From: Pratylenchus scribneri
Taxonomy: Eukaryota > Nematoda > Chromadorea > Rhabditida > Pratylenchidae
Reading direction: 5' to 3'
DNA length: 64,000 nucleotides
Assembly: GCA_030063045.1 (NCBI GenBank)
Contig: JAQSEB010000020.1
Span: 2,294,001 to 2,358,000 of the forward strand
The notes below the pieces were generated by a model, which saw nothing but the letters and a program-made list of their open reading frames with translations, had not been told where the DNA came from and ran no database searches. Below are positions 39,633-50,700 of the stretch, in pieces; position 1 is the first letter of the stretch; the number at the start of each line of letters is the position of its first letter. Both the position numbers and the translations under genes were made by a program.

Positions 39633-40121
39633 ATGTCCAAAATAATTCCAAATGAATTAATCGCGGAATTGGCAAAATTTATTCCTTATAAATCTAAATA
39701 TGAGGAAGATGGAGAGGAATTCTATGATTATCTAGACCACCCAAAAGAGGGACCTTTATTATCGTCAACTGGCTTATCGATTCCAAATGCTAAACTGCTA
39801 CGCAAAGTAAAAGAGAAGCGATATAATAAATGTATTGAATTAGCTGAAGAAATTAGAAAATTGTTAAGTGGAAAAATGAAATTTCGCCAGGCGTTTGACA
39901 ACACAAGACATCGATATTATTTATTATGTGAATTAGGATGGTATTTTTCATTGCCAGCGAAAAACGAAATAACACTCTGCAGTATTTGTTTTGAGTGGGG
40001 CATTTATGATCCTAATGAATTCGTAATATGTAATAAAACAAAAGCACATACACAACATAAAAAATGTCTTAAATCTTTTCCTCATTGTTTAATTTGCAGT
40101 CCTCTTTATGATCAACATTAA
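39633..40121 (+). CDS. F-box-like plus RING-like protein (paralogue 1), putative ubiquitin-ligase adaptor
   Basis: 162 residues. The N-terminus IPNELIAELAKFIPYKSKY has the start of an F-box helix (P-x-E-L), the part that docks on SKP1. A helical centre contains LDHPKEGPLLSS and ELAEEIRKLLSG. The C-terminus is RING-like: CSIC, then VICNKTKAHTQHKKCLKSF and CLIC, giving a C-x2-C, C, H, H, C, C-x2-C ligand series. It is about 45% identical by eye to the gene at 41033. A SKP1 homologue lies between the two, which supports the F-box reading. Intronless, with TTTTAGTTATG at the start. Substrates unknown. Confidence 0.6.
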   Translation: MSKIIPNELIAELAKFIPYKSKYEEDGEEFYDYLDHPKEGPLLSSTGLSIPNAKLLRKVKEKRYNKCIELAEEIRKLLSGKMKFRQAFDNTRHRYYLLCELGWYFSLPAKNEITLCSICFEWGIYDPNEFVICNKTKAHTQHKKCLKSFPHCLICSPLYDQH

Positions 40122-40232
40122 TTTGTAAAATTGAATAAAATTTTATTTTTAATTTCATTCATATTAATGAATAGTTACTTTTAAAAATATCTTTAACATT
40201 TAATAATTAAAAATTATCCTTAAGATTATATA

Positions 40233-40933
40233 ATGGTAAAAAACATTACCGAACAATTTGAAGGAAAAATTAAATGTCGTACTAGTGAAGGCGAAATTGT
40301 CGAAGTATAACAAAATAAAAATAATATTTTCACTATAAATTCAGGTGCCTTGGCATTTGATGATGAAATCCAAAACATTTAAGAATATGTGGAAAAGTAA
40401 TTTGAGTTTCGAAGAGACATTTGATCATTGCAAAATTACCGAGAAACCATTTATTTTTCCTTTGAATGGCATCTCAAAAATCTGCTTTGAAAAAGTCGTC
40501 GAATGGTTGGATCAACATAATGATAAACCGGATCCGGTGATCAAAGAGGATCCTATCACCACAGAGGTATAAATTTAAAATGAAATTAATAAATTTTTCA
40601 GCGTGTTTGGTTCACCCTAACGGATTGGGAACGCAACTTTTTTGATGTTAATTTTGAAACTCTTAAGGAATACTATTCGGCAGCAAATTTCCTCGATATC
40701 TGTTCACTCTATTTTTATTGTTTTTTTCGATTTTCTGAAAAATAATACGTTTTATTTCAGGTGCCCAAGAATGTGCTCGACAAATCATGGACAAATCACC
40801 TGAAGAAATACGGCAAATGTTGTCCCTTCCTGATGTAAGAATATTTTAAATAATTAATTTAAATATAAAACTATAGGACATTACAGAAGAAGAAAAGGAT
40901 GCCATCCGACTCGAATTTGGAATTAATCATTAA
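40233..40933 (+). CDS. SKP1 homologue, five exons, complete
   Basis: SKP1 links F-box proteins to cullin-1 in SCF ubiquitin ligases. Exon 1 (from 40233) gives IKCRTSEGEIVEV, the SKP1 N-terminal strand. Exon 2 (40345-40566) has FPLNGISKICFEKVVEWLDQ and HNDKPDP, the BTB/POZ-like core. Exon 3 has WERNFFDVNFETLKEYYSAA then NFLDI. Exon 4 has CAQECARQIMDKSPEEIRQM, and exon 5 ends DITEEEKDAIRLEFGINH. Every junction (phases 0, 0, 1, 0) restores the SKP1 order, including the C-terminal F-box-binding helices. The N-terminal loop is shorter than in host SKP1. Nematodes have many skr genes, so capture from a host is plausible; introns are kept, which suggests DNA-level capture. Confidence 0.88.
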
Positions 40934-41032
40934 TTATTAAAATTTTGAATAAAATTTTTATTTTAATTTATTAAAAGTTAATTCTTTAAAATATTTCTTC
41001 TATAATCAAACTGTTTTAATTTGAATTTAGTT

Positions 41033-41542
41033 ATGCCGATTAGATTACCAAATGAATTAATCGCAGAGATTGCTCATTTTATACCTTATAAAGAAAAATT
41101 TGATATAGATTGGGCAGAAACATTTAATTTTTTAGATCACCCTAAAGAAGGCCCATTATTATCTTCTAAGGCTTTATCAATTCCCAATGTTAAATTATTA
41201 CGTATAGTTAAAAATAAACGAAAAGATCATGTTATTGTATTGGCACAAAAAATGAGAAAACTATTAAAGGAACGGAGCCATTTCTGGGGAGCAGTTAATT
41301 ATAAATGGCGGCGATATGATATATTATGTAATTTGGGATGGTATTGGGATAGACCAAATAAAAATGAAGTAGCATTCTGCTGCATTTGTTTCAATCGAGG
41401 AATATATAATAATAAAGAATTAATGTTATGTAATAACTCCATGGCACATACTTTACATATAGATTGTTTTAAATCATTTAATAATAATTGTTTAATATGT
41501 ACTCCAATTTATAATATTGTAGACATTTTTCGATCAATTTGA
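41033..41542 (+). CDS. F-box-like plus RING-like protein (paralogue 2)
   Basis: About 169 residues, paralogue of 39633-40121. LPNELIAEIAHFIPYKEKF at the start, LDHPKEGPLLSS kept exactly, and a RING-like C-terminus with CCIC, LCNNSMAHTLHIDCFKSF and CLIC. The start at 41033 is chosen because TTTAGTTATG matches the paralogue's start context. The stop is four bases from the right terminal repeat. With the SKP1 gene between, the three genes form a compact SCF-like set. Confidence 0.6.
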   Translation: MPIRLPNELIAEIAHFIPYKEKFDIDWAETFNFLDHPKEGPLLSSKALSIPNVKLLRIVKNKRKDHVIVLAQKMRKLLKERSHFWGAVNYKWRRYDILCNLGWYWDRPNKNEVAFCCICFNRGIYNNKELMLCNNSMAHTLHIDCFKSFNNNCLICTPIYNIVDIFRSI

Positions 41543-41545
41543 TAA

Positions 41546-41620
41546 ATGCTTAAAGATTTATTTTAAATTCTTAAGTCTCATTTGACTGCATAGTGCAGTC
41601 AAATGAGGCTTAATGCTGCT
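41546..41620 (-). repeat. Right terminal inverted repeat of the Polinton
   Basis: Reads, on the minus strand, AGCAGCATTAAGCCTC and continues in register with the left repeat, including the internal hairpin. It begins four bases after the stop codon of the last element gene (41542). The sequence immediately outside, from 41621, is a partial minisatellite C array, so the junction with host DNA is sharp. Confidence 0.9.
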
Positions 41621-41708
41621 AATGTGTTTTTTCTTTCCGGAAAATGTCCACCAAAATGTGTTTTTTCTTTCCGGAAAATGTTCGCCAAAATGTGTTTCTC
41701 TTTCCATA
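41621..41708 (+). repeat. Partial minisatellite C, about 2.5 units, abutting the Polinton
   Basis: Units read CTTTCCGGAAAATGTTCGCC then AAAATGTGTTT. They match the 59.4-60.0 kb array. The first partial unit starts exactly where the Polinton terminal repeat ends. Confidence 0.9.
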
Positions 41709-41793
41709 ATATCAAATACTGTCCCCCTTCTCTCATTAACTAAACTAATTCCCTTTTTTCCTCCTACCTATTTTTTTATATTTTATAAAACAA

Positions 41794-44700
41794 TTAAAAA
41801 AATTGTGTACTATTCATTTGAAAAAACCAACCAATTTGGATGTTCCGAATGGGCGAGGCCATGGCCCAACAAAGGGCGAATCGCACAAATTCAGCATTTT
41901 TCAACAATTCTGGAGCCGAATCAGTGGTCAATACTCTTTCCAATGATTGGGTAATTTTGGCATTTGAAGTTGGGAATGGTTCCATGGATTTGGCCAAATG
42001 TGGTTTTTGACGTTTTTGAAAGAGTTGGGCGAGGACGGGGAAACAAAAATGCCAACATTCGGAGGGATGGCCAATTCCAGAAAGACATGGAATTCCAGAT
42101 TGGCTAAAGTAAAGATGATAAATTTAGGGAATTTAATACTAATTGCCTATAAAAGTCCTCGGCTAATCGGCCCAAAGAATCGGCAAAACAATTGGCCAAA
42201 ATAATTTGGAATAATTGGGAAATGTTATGCTCGGATAAATCCCCAAAATTGGCCGAATTAAACTGTCAAAAAGATAAACTGAAAATGAAAACGGTAGATT
42301 GGATATGAAATGAATATGCCCCCAGAGAATACTCACAAATGACAGCATCCATTGGAGTGATTTCCTCCTTTTTGCCCTTTTGACCCATTTGGAATTCGGC
42401 ACTGGCCCCCAAATAATAGGCAAATAATTTTGTCTATGAAATTTAATTTGAATTAATTGGAAAAGGGGGGAATTAGGGTGGAACGAACAGCGATGGTCGA
42501 AAGACTTTGTGGTTGATTATTGGCACAAAGCAAATAAACCTTTAAATGGAGAAATTGGAATTTAATTTGGAATTCAATTTGTTCAACCTGTAAACTGCCC
42601 TTTGTCGAATTTCGTTGTTCCGGGAAGGCATAAAAGAACATTTCATGCAAAATTTCCATTCCCAATTCGTTGACCAATTCTTTTTTAAAATATTTTCCAT
42701 TCATTTTGGCCATAACCCCCATCCTCCTACCCATTGAGAATTGCTTGTCCAAAGTGTTCAACAAAACCGAAAAGAATTGCACAATTCTTTGGCGCACTTT
42801 TTCATTGGAATTGTCCGCCTCAAATCTGTCAAATATTTATTCTAAATTTATTTGAATTATCAACGAACATTCTTTTTGCACTGTCTGCCAAATCCTTTGC
42901 ATGACTATATTTGAAGGAAACATCAAATTCGATTAACTATAAAATTAATTAATTAATTCATTCATTCATTCATCCATTCAAACTTTATGATCCAGAGGAC
43001 TCAATTCCCATTCCAGCACTCTTATTCTCGCCTTTCTGCTCCAATATGATTCGGAATAGGGACTCGAGAAAAGTTCAACCAAAATTGCCGAATATTTTTG
43101 ATCATTTTGGGACATTTTTGGGGATTAAATTAAAATGAATTAATTTAGAAATTGAGAATTTGAGGAATGAAAATTAGGAATTGAGGGAATGAATGAATGA
43201 ATGGATGACCCTTTTGTGATGCTGCACGGCACCGACACAATGCCCTCTCAATCAAAAAATAATAATGATTGAATTATGGTGGATTAAATTATTGTCAAAT
43301 ATTTTCATTGAGTGAATGAATTATCATTGTTTGATTTGTATTATCATAAAAAATAAATATTTATCAAATTCGATGAGAAATGTGTGAATTGAGGTATATC
43401 AAAGAATAAAATATATTTTTGTAATTTTCACATTAAATTTGGGGGATTTTGTAGCAAATTTGACCATTGGAATGCGCAAAGGCACGAGATCACCTGAATT
43501 TTTGATTATTTAAATAAAATAAATTTTTGGTCAAAAAACCTCTTCAAAAAGTTTTCTGACCGAATTTGACAAAAATGAATCATTTTGGGCATCGAATTTG
43601 TGGGAAGATTGTTTGAAAAGGAGGAATAATTCAATGCAATCATTGGGCAAATTGTGCCGAAACATTGCGGCCGAATCAAGGAATTGTGGATTTGTGATGA
43701 CCAAATACTAAAATTAAATTAAAATTGGACACAATAATTTGAATGAATTGACCGAATATGGTTGACATTCAAAGAAACGGCACCGTCTTTCGGGTTCATA
43801 GAATTGAACGAGGAAACGGCACAATTTTGGCCAATTTACTCGATCCAATAATTCCCTCAATTTTGGTTCCTTTTCCACAGCCGATTCAATGCCAATCACT
43901 CGGAGAAGGGCCTCAAAATCGAAATGTTCAAAATCTGTTGAAGGAATTGATGGACGACCAAAGAATGTTGCCTCGGAAAGAATATCACTGGAGGGGAATA
44001 AATAATAAACATTTTTTGGCAGGAATTGGGAACCTTTTTGAACTGGTCGAGGACAAAAACAAAGATTGAGCCTTTTGTGAGGGAATTTGGAATGAACGGG
44101 AGGTCAAAAGGCATTTCCATAACTTTACAAAAATATAAATTTAAATTAATATAAATTGGTTTTGTAACCGAATCCACATAGCAGAATCGATCCGCCTCCT
44201 TCACAAAATGGGCCAATTGATTTGTCCGTACCTCATCCTCCAATAAATGTTGCAATTGTCGTTGATGGCTGCTCAAATAATGCAAATAGGTGACCTGTTC
44301 CGGTGGCACAATTGCCCCCTTCTCGCGGCCAATTCCATCGGCCATTCCAACGGCGGCCAAACAAAATGAATTCCCCTGGGATTGTCCTCCCTTTCGATGT
44401 CTTCTCGGCGGATTCCTTTGAATTGCCAAATTTTTCCTTTCCATTTCCACATCTGCCAATTTGCTCCAATCCACAATTCCCTCCTCCTCCTCCTCTTTTG
44501 GTTGATTTGCCCTCCATTCCGAAAGTCCCTTCAAACTGTTCGCCGGTGTCAATGTTTTCGTTGCCGTCGATCCTCCTTCTCCTCTTTTTGTTGGCGAATT
44601 CATCAACAATGAACCAATGGAAAGTTGCGATGAATCACTTCCTAATAAAATTTCGAATGGATTACTGTATCCTTATGGGTTACCGTATTCCATCTATTAT

Positions 44701-47700
44701 TGCCATGCTATTCTCCCCCTCCCTTAAAAGCCCTAGTTGGAGGGTCTCATCAGGGGGCACTAATAAAGGGAATATAATATTTATTTTGTCCTCTAACTTT
44801 GTCTCAATCTTGATGATGTTGACGATGAATTTGTGCTCGTTCTGCTTGGTGGCAATGACATTCTGGCGGCCACATTCCTTCGTCCCAATCCTCCTCCACC
44901 CCCGCCATTTAGCAATATTCCCCCAGAGCAAAATCTTTTTCGGCTTTTTCCCTTTTGATGATTTTCGCCTAATTCGGCCGCAATCACACATTCATAACAA
45001 TTATTTGGTTGTGGCTTTTGTGAGGTGGTGGAGGAGGCCGAATGTTGCCGATGATGGATTGGCCCAAATATAGATGAGGGAAAAAGGCTAAATAAATTGA
45101 AATGCCATTGACAATTCCCTTTCATTCTTGCCTTTGTGTCCCCGTCCCCCCTTCATCATGGTCAATTACTCTGCATTCTTCGGCTTCATTCCCTTCATTT
45201 TCATCATCTTCTTCCTCTTCCTCCTCTTCTTCCCCAAATGATTCCAATTCAATTTGGTTGGCATTATTTTCACCAATTTGTGTGTCCCCAATTCCTCTGC
45301 CCATTCCATTGTTTGGCACCAAAATTTGTGTAAATTCCCCGCCATCCGGTGCAAATGCCTTCTTTTCGTAATCAATTGTTGTTGTTGTTGTTTTTGTTGA
45401 CATTGATTCGAATGGTGCCATCATTTCGGTGACCAAAAGTACATAATATTTCAATGTGATTTGATGTTCTTTTTGTTGTTGTATATTCCCTCCTTTGATG
45501 ATCACCCGAACCAATTCATAATCCAATCCAAATGCTTTCCTCCTTTCTTTTACCACCAACATAAATTCGTCACCTCCTCCCTCTTGACCCTTCAACCGAA
45601 TTACTTTCCAACCGAATATTTGTTCATTATTCAAAAAATGTTCCCAAATTGAATTTTGACTACTTTTCAAATCCGCACAACAAATTGTCTCTGCAAATTC
45701 GGGAATTTAATGGGCCAAAACTGAATTGGACCTTCATAAACACAATTCCGAGCATTTGGTGGCCTACATCCGTAATATTGAAGGAAATCGACGAGGAATG
45801 CATTTGTGTTGTAGCCAGGATTAAAAAGGACAAAATGGGGCTCACCGACCAAATAGCGGGCGACCATTCGCAAATGAAAATCATAAACGAATGAATGCAA
45901 ATGGCATCGACGGACCAATTCATTCTTTTGATGTTCCAAAAGGCGAAGACTATGTTGTTGGTCCAAATGTGTTCCACTGCCTCTTTTCTGTTGGCTTGGC
46001 CTCAAATGTTCGTCCAATTGAGGCTGAGCATTCCATTGAAGGACCCGAATACAAAAATATGGGGCAATGAAGCACAAATGAATGAAAATAATGCCACCGT
46101 CCAACGCAAAATAAAGCCATTGTTCAGGAGGGGATTGTGATTGAGGAGGAGCCACATTTGGGATGCCACTTGGATGTCTGGTGGCGGCGATTGGAGTGAA
46201 CAAATGAGACGAAGATTCGGGCATTTTTCTGTAAAAAACAAATTGGAATAATAAAGGAGGAATTCATTTGTATGGACTCGATTTGAAGGAGGCAAAGGCC
46301 AATTGACCGTAAATAATTGGTATAATCCTCCAATAACATTTGCTGAATTCTGCCTGAACACGGCTCATCCTCAATGGAATTTGCACCAATTATTGAGGAG
46401 GAACAACGATGAGGTGAAGAATTATTATTGGTTGGGCTATAAAATGGATTGAATTATTGAAAGGAGGATTGGACAACTTTTTGTTAGTTTTTGTTTTTCC
46501 ATTGGCTGGAATTGATTGGAAACTGTGCTTTCGACAAGGAATATCAAAATCAGCAATGCCACCTCTAATTGTGGCCACTTTTCGTCGCCAACTCGGCAAA
46601 ACTAACAATGGACTTTGCACAAAATGAACCTGACTCAAAATTGGCATAAATGTTTAGAGATGAGAGGAACAAACTAAATGGCAATGACTGATCAATCGAT
46701 TGAGTATTTCTTCGGACATATTCAATTCCTTTTTATCAATCAATTCCTGATGTACTTCCATATAAAGTCGATGATCATTCAACATTGAGCGAATATCCTC
46801 GCGAAGGGCCAACATTTGTTGGGTTTGGTCTTCGAATGGATTCACTGAAATATGTTTGGCCACAAATGCTGGGTCTAAACATAAATGAATGGAATATATT
46901 TGGGTATCCATACAAATTCACCTGCAAATCGATACAATTTTAACAATAATTGGGCATAAATTCGTGGAATATTGGAAAAATCCGGTGTCGTCAATGAATC
47001 CACCGGATAATCGTTGTTAATCAATGTTTCCGGATCCATCCAAGTCAGCAATAAATATGAATTATATTTTGCATCTTCGCTTTTCAATGTTGACAAATGT
47101 GTTATTCCCATTTTGTGAAGGCCAATTTCCCTCAATAAACGTGACCGTGCATTGTGCCAAAGTGTTGCCCTTTCGACAATTTCGCGTGTTTTTGACACAA
47201 CTTCATTTGTGTAATTGTAGAGAAACAAATTGACAGTTTCCCCGCGGATGGTCAAATATAGAAGACGTTGACGAGGAATAAATGGCTTCAGGCAGGGAAG
47301 AAATTTACTGAGGCTACCTTCAAAATTGAAGAGAAAAATATTAAAAATATTTGAATAGAAAAAGCGATTTGAAAATTGCAAAAGGAAAGGAAAAAACAAA
47401 AACACAGAAAAGGACCAAACAGAATAAAATTACAATGGCCAAGTGCAAAGGGCAAGCAAAAAAGTTGTTGGCATTTTTGGCTTACTTGTTGCCGTCGGGG
47501 ATGGTGGACCACCTCCGCCGGCCATTGGATGTTCATTTTGGGTTGGGGTGGTGGAACGAAGCATCAAATGATGATTGGCGCCAGCCCCGGAACGCCAACA
47601 GCCCAATGAACTGACACAGGACATTCGACGGGCAAATGCCTGCATTGGCTCCATTGAATTGCGCCAAATGCGCATTTCCTCCTCCTCATCCATTCTTTCA

Positions 47701-50700
47701 CCCTTTATTACTGTTTCCCTCTGTTGTTGGCTCATCATTGTGGCCCTTCGCCCCACTTCCGGCCCATTCCCATCCATCACCGTTTTATTATTTTGTGCCA
47801 GCCTTCCACGTTCCGGGGAAGCTGCATTGAATGAGAACAAATGAAGGGTGAGGAGGGAACACAAAAGTGGATAAAAAACAAATATTTAAATAAACCAAAA
47901 AATACCGAAAACACTTCACACAAAAACAAATTGCGAGGAATTAATTATAATTTTTGCACTCACTTTGTTCAGCAATTTTCGCTGCCGGCACCATTCCCAC
48001 AGGGTCAATTTGTTGTTGTGTCCCAATTGGGGCCATTCTCTGATCGAATTGTTCATTGAATGCCAATAATGCCATTTCAAGTTGTTCCTCTTCCCCATTG
48101 TTGGCCACCTTTCTGCCTAAATCCCTTTCTGTTGGCTCCAAAAGTGAGGTGAATGAACGAATTGTTTGGAGTCTTTTTCGATTGGTCAATGTTGGATCAT
48201 TCATTGTACTCCTACAAATCACCACCCTTTCCGTCTTCAACACCATTTTGAGTCGATCATGGACAATTTGAATGATCTTTTGGGGACAGAATTATTTATA
48301 AATTGGAATTGATTTAATTCACTTTTTTTGCCGAAGCATCGCAATCCAAACGGAATTGATACTTTCGGACGGAATGGCTCATTTCAGGTGAACCCTTTGT
48401 CTCATTGATCACATGGCTGAACCAATCGTCGGCGGCGATCACAAAATCGGCACGTAATAATTCGCCGGTACTCTCTTGATGGAATAGCACTTTTTGTTGT
48501 TGTTGAGGGGGAGGTGCATTGGCAAATTGAACGGGCGATTGAAGTGGCCTTTGATTGGTGCGATTGAGCAATGGAACGGTGACCGGATGACGAAGAGGTT
48601 GAGGATGGAAAATGGCATCGGATTTTACTGATAAAATTAATGGAATATTGGAAATTAACATGAATTGGGAATTACCCAATGATTGTTGGAATGCTTTGAC
48701 CGGGGATGATTGAATTGGTGGAGGATTGGAGGAAGGAGCATCAATCAAAGAATGGGGAATTGGCAATTCAGATGGACCTGGCTTATTGTTCGGTTGTTGC
48801 TGAACAACCCCCAAAGAGGAGCTGGCAACACTGAATGAACCCGCCTAAAAATGGACAATTAAAAGGGCAAATGAATGAGAGAATTGTGCCTTGGATCGAA
48901 TTGGGCTTGGACAATTGTCGAATAAAGTGCTGGAAAGGAGGCCAAATTCAGTGACCAAATCGCAGACTGCCTGCTGAACACACCTATAAAATTAATTATG
49001 AATAAGAATGTCCATATCATATTATCCTTTTTTACATTTTCAATCGAGCTTGCAATTCCTCGACGCCAACATTCCCATTTTGCCACATATTGAATTGAAA
49101 AAGAGCGCATATTCCTTGCATTTGTGCGCATTCAAATGGATTTTCCACTTGAATGCATCTGCTCAATTCATGCAATCTGGCCATTTTTTGTAAAGTGTCA
49201 ATAGCGGAGGGAACACCCGGATAAAGCAGTGAATGACTTTCCGCATCCAATCGGCCTTCTTCCGTTTGTTCCACTAATTTTCCCTCCCAATCAATCAATT
49301 TAACCTCCAAGCAAGCAATTCCTATTTATTTAAATTTACTTGCTTCATATTCCCCTTCTGCTGGGCACACCTGTATCCCTTTTGCCTTCGCCCGGTGGTT
49401 TGTTGACCAAATAGAAAGTTGGCAAATAATTTGGCGGATTTTGAGCTATATCCGGAATAGCATATGGCACAAAGGAATGCAAAGGCACCTTCAAATGATT
49501 AAATAATTAATTAAAGAATTATAAATTACAGTAGAATAGAAAAAAAAATTTACTATTCGCAATTACAAATCAGAATGGGGCAATTACAATTACAAATCAG
49601 AATGGGGCAATTACAATTACAAATCAGAATGGGGCAATTACAATTACAAATCAGAATAGTGCAATTACAATTACAAATCAGAATAGTGCAATTACAATTA
49701 CAAATCAGAATGGTGCAATTACAATTACAAATCAGAATGGGGCAATTACAATTACAAATCAGAATAGTGCAATTACAATTACAAATCAGAATGGGGCAAT
49801 TACAATTACAAATCAGAATGGGGCAATTACAATTACAAATCAGAATTGGGGCAATTACAATTACAAATCAGAATGGGGCAATTACAATTACAAATCAGAA
49901 TAGTGCAATTACAATTACAAATCAGAATGGGGCAATTACAATTACAAATCAGAATGGGGCAATTACAATTACAAATCAGAATTGGGGCAATTACAATTAC
50001 AAATCAGAATGGGGCAATTACAATTACAAATCAGAATGGGGCAATTACAATTACAAATCAGAATAGTGCAATTACAATTACAAATCAGAATAGTGCAATT
50101 ACAATTACAAATCAGAATTGGGGCAATTACAATTACAAATCAGAATGGGGCAATTACAATTACAAATCAGAATGGTGCAATTACAATTACAAATCAGAAT
50201 GGGGCAATTACAATTACAAATCAGAATGGGGCAATTACAATTACAAATCAGAATAGTGCAATTACAATTACAAATCAGAATTGGGGCAATTACAATTACA
50301 AATCAGAATGGGGCAATTACAATTACAAATCAGAATGGGGCAATTACAATTACAAATCAGAATAGTGCAATTACAATTACAAATCAGAATAGTGCAATTA
50401 CAATTACAAATCAGAATAGTGCAATTACAATTACAAATCAGAATGGGGCAATTACAATTACAAATCAGAATGGGGCAATTACAATTACAAATCAGAATAG
50501 TGCAATTACAATTACAAATCAGAATGGGGCAATTACAATTACAAATCAGAATGGGGCAATTACAATTACAAATCAGAATTGGGGCAATTACAATTACAAA
50601 TCAGAATGGGGCAATTACAATTACAAATCAGAATAGTGCAATTACAATTACAAATCAGAATGGGGCAATTACAATTACAAATCAGAATAGTGCAATTACA

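Larger units (their letters stand above)
15355..41620 (+). mobile_element. Polinton/Maverick virus-like DNA transposon, 26.3 kb, with accessory cargo
   Basis: Bounded by 75-bp inverted repeats starting AGCAGC. It contains protein-primed PolB, chromodomain integrase, packaging ATPase, adenovirus-type cysteine protease, major capsid, penton-like minor capsid and a pX-like protein, which defines a Polinton. The core occupies about 22.6-41.5 kb. The left 7 kb adds a membrane protein, two MA3-domain genes and a proline-rich gene. The proline-rich gene shares a promoter box with PolB, which ties the left arm to the element. At 26.3 kb it is longer than the usual 15-20 kb. I see no 6-bp target duplication (TTTTCC left, AATGTG right). 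Two in-frame stops in PolB suggest decay. Insertion fell between convergent host genes. Confidence 0.9.

Noticed and set aside
15349..41626. A 6-bp target-site duplication flanking the element
   Set aside because: TTTTCC on the left and AATGTG on the right do not match, and shifting the ends by a few bases did not help.
44303..45073. A 256-codon plus-strand open frame opposite the SZT2-like gene
   Set aside because: It is antisense to coding blocks on the minus strand, with composition of a shadow frame and no motif.
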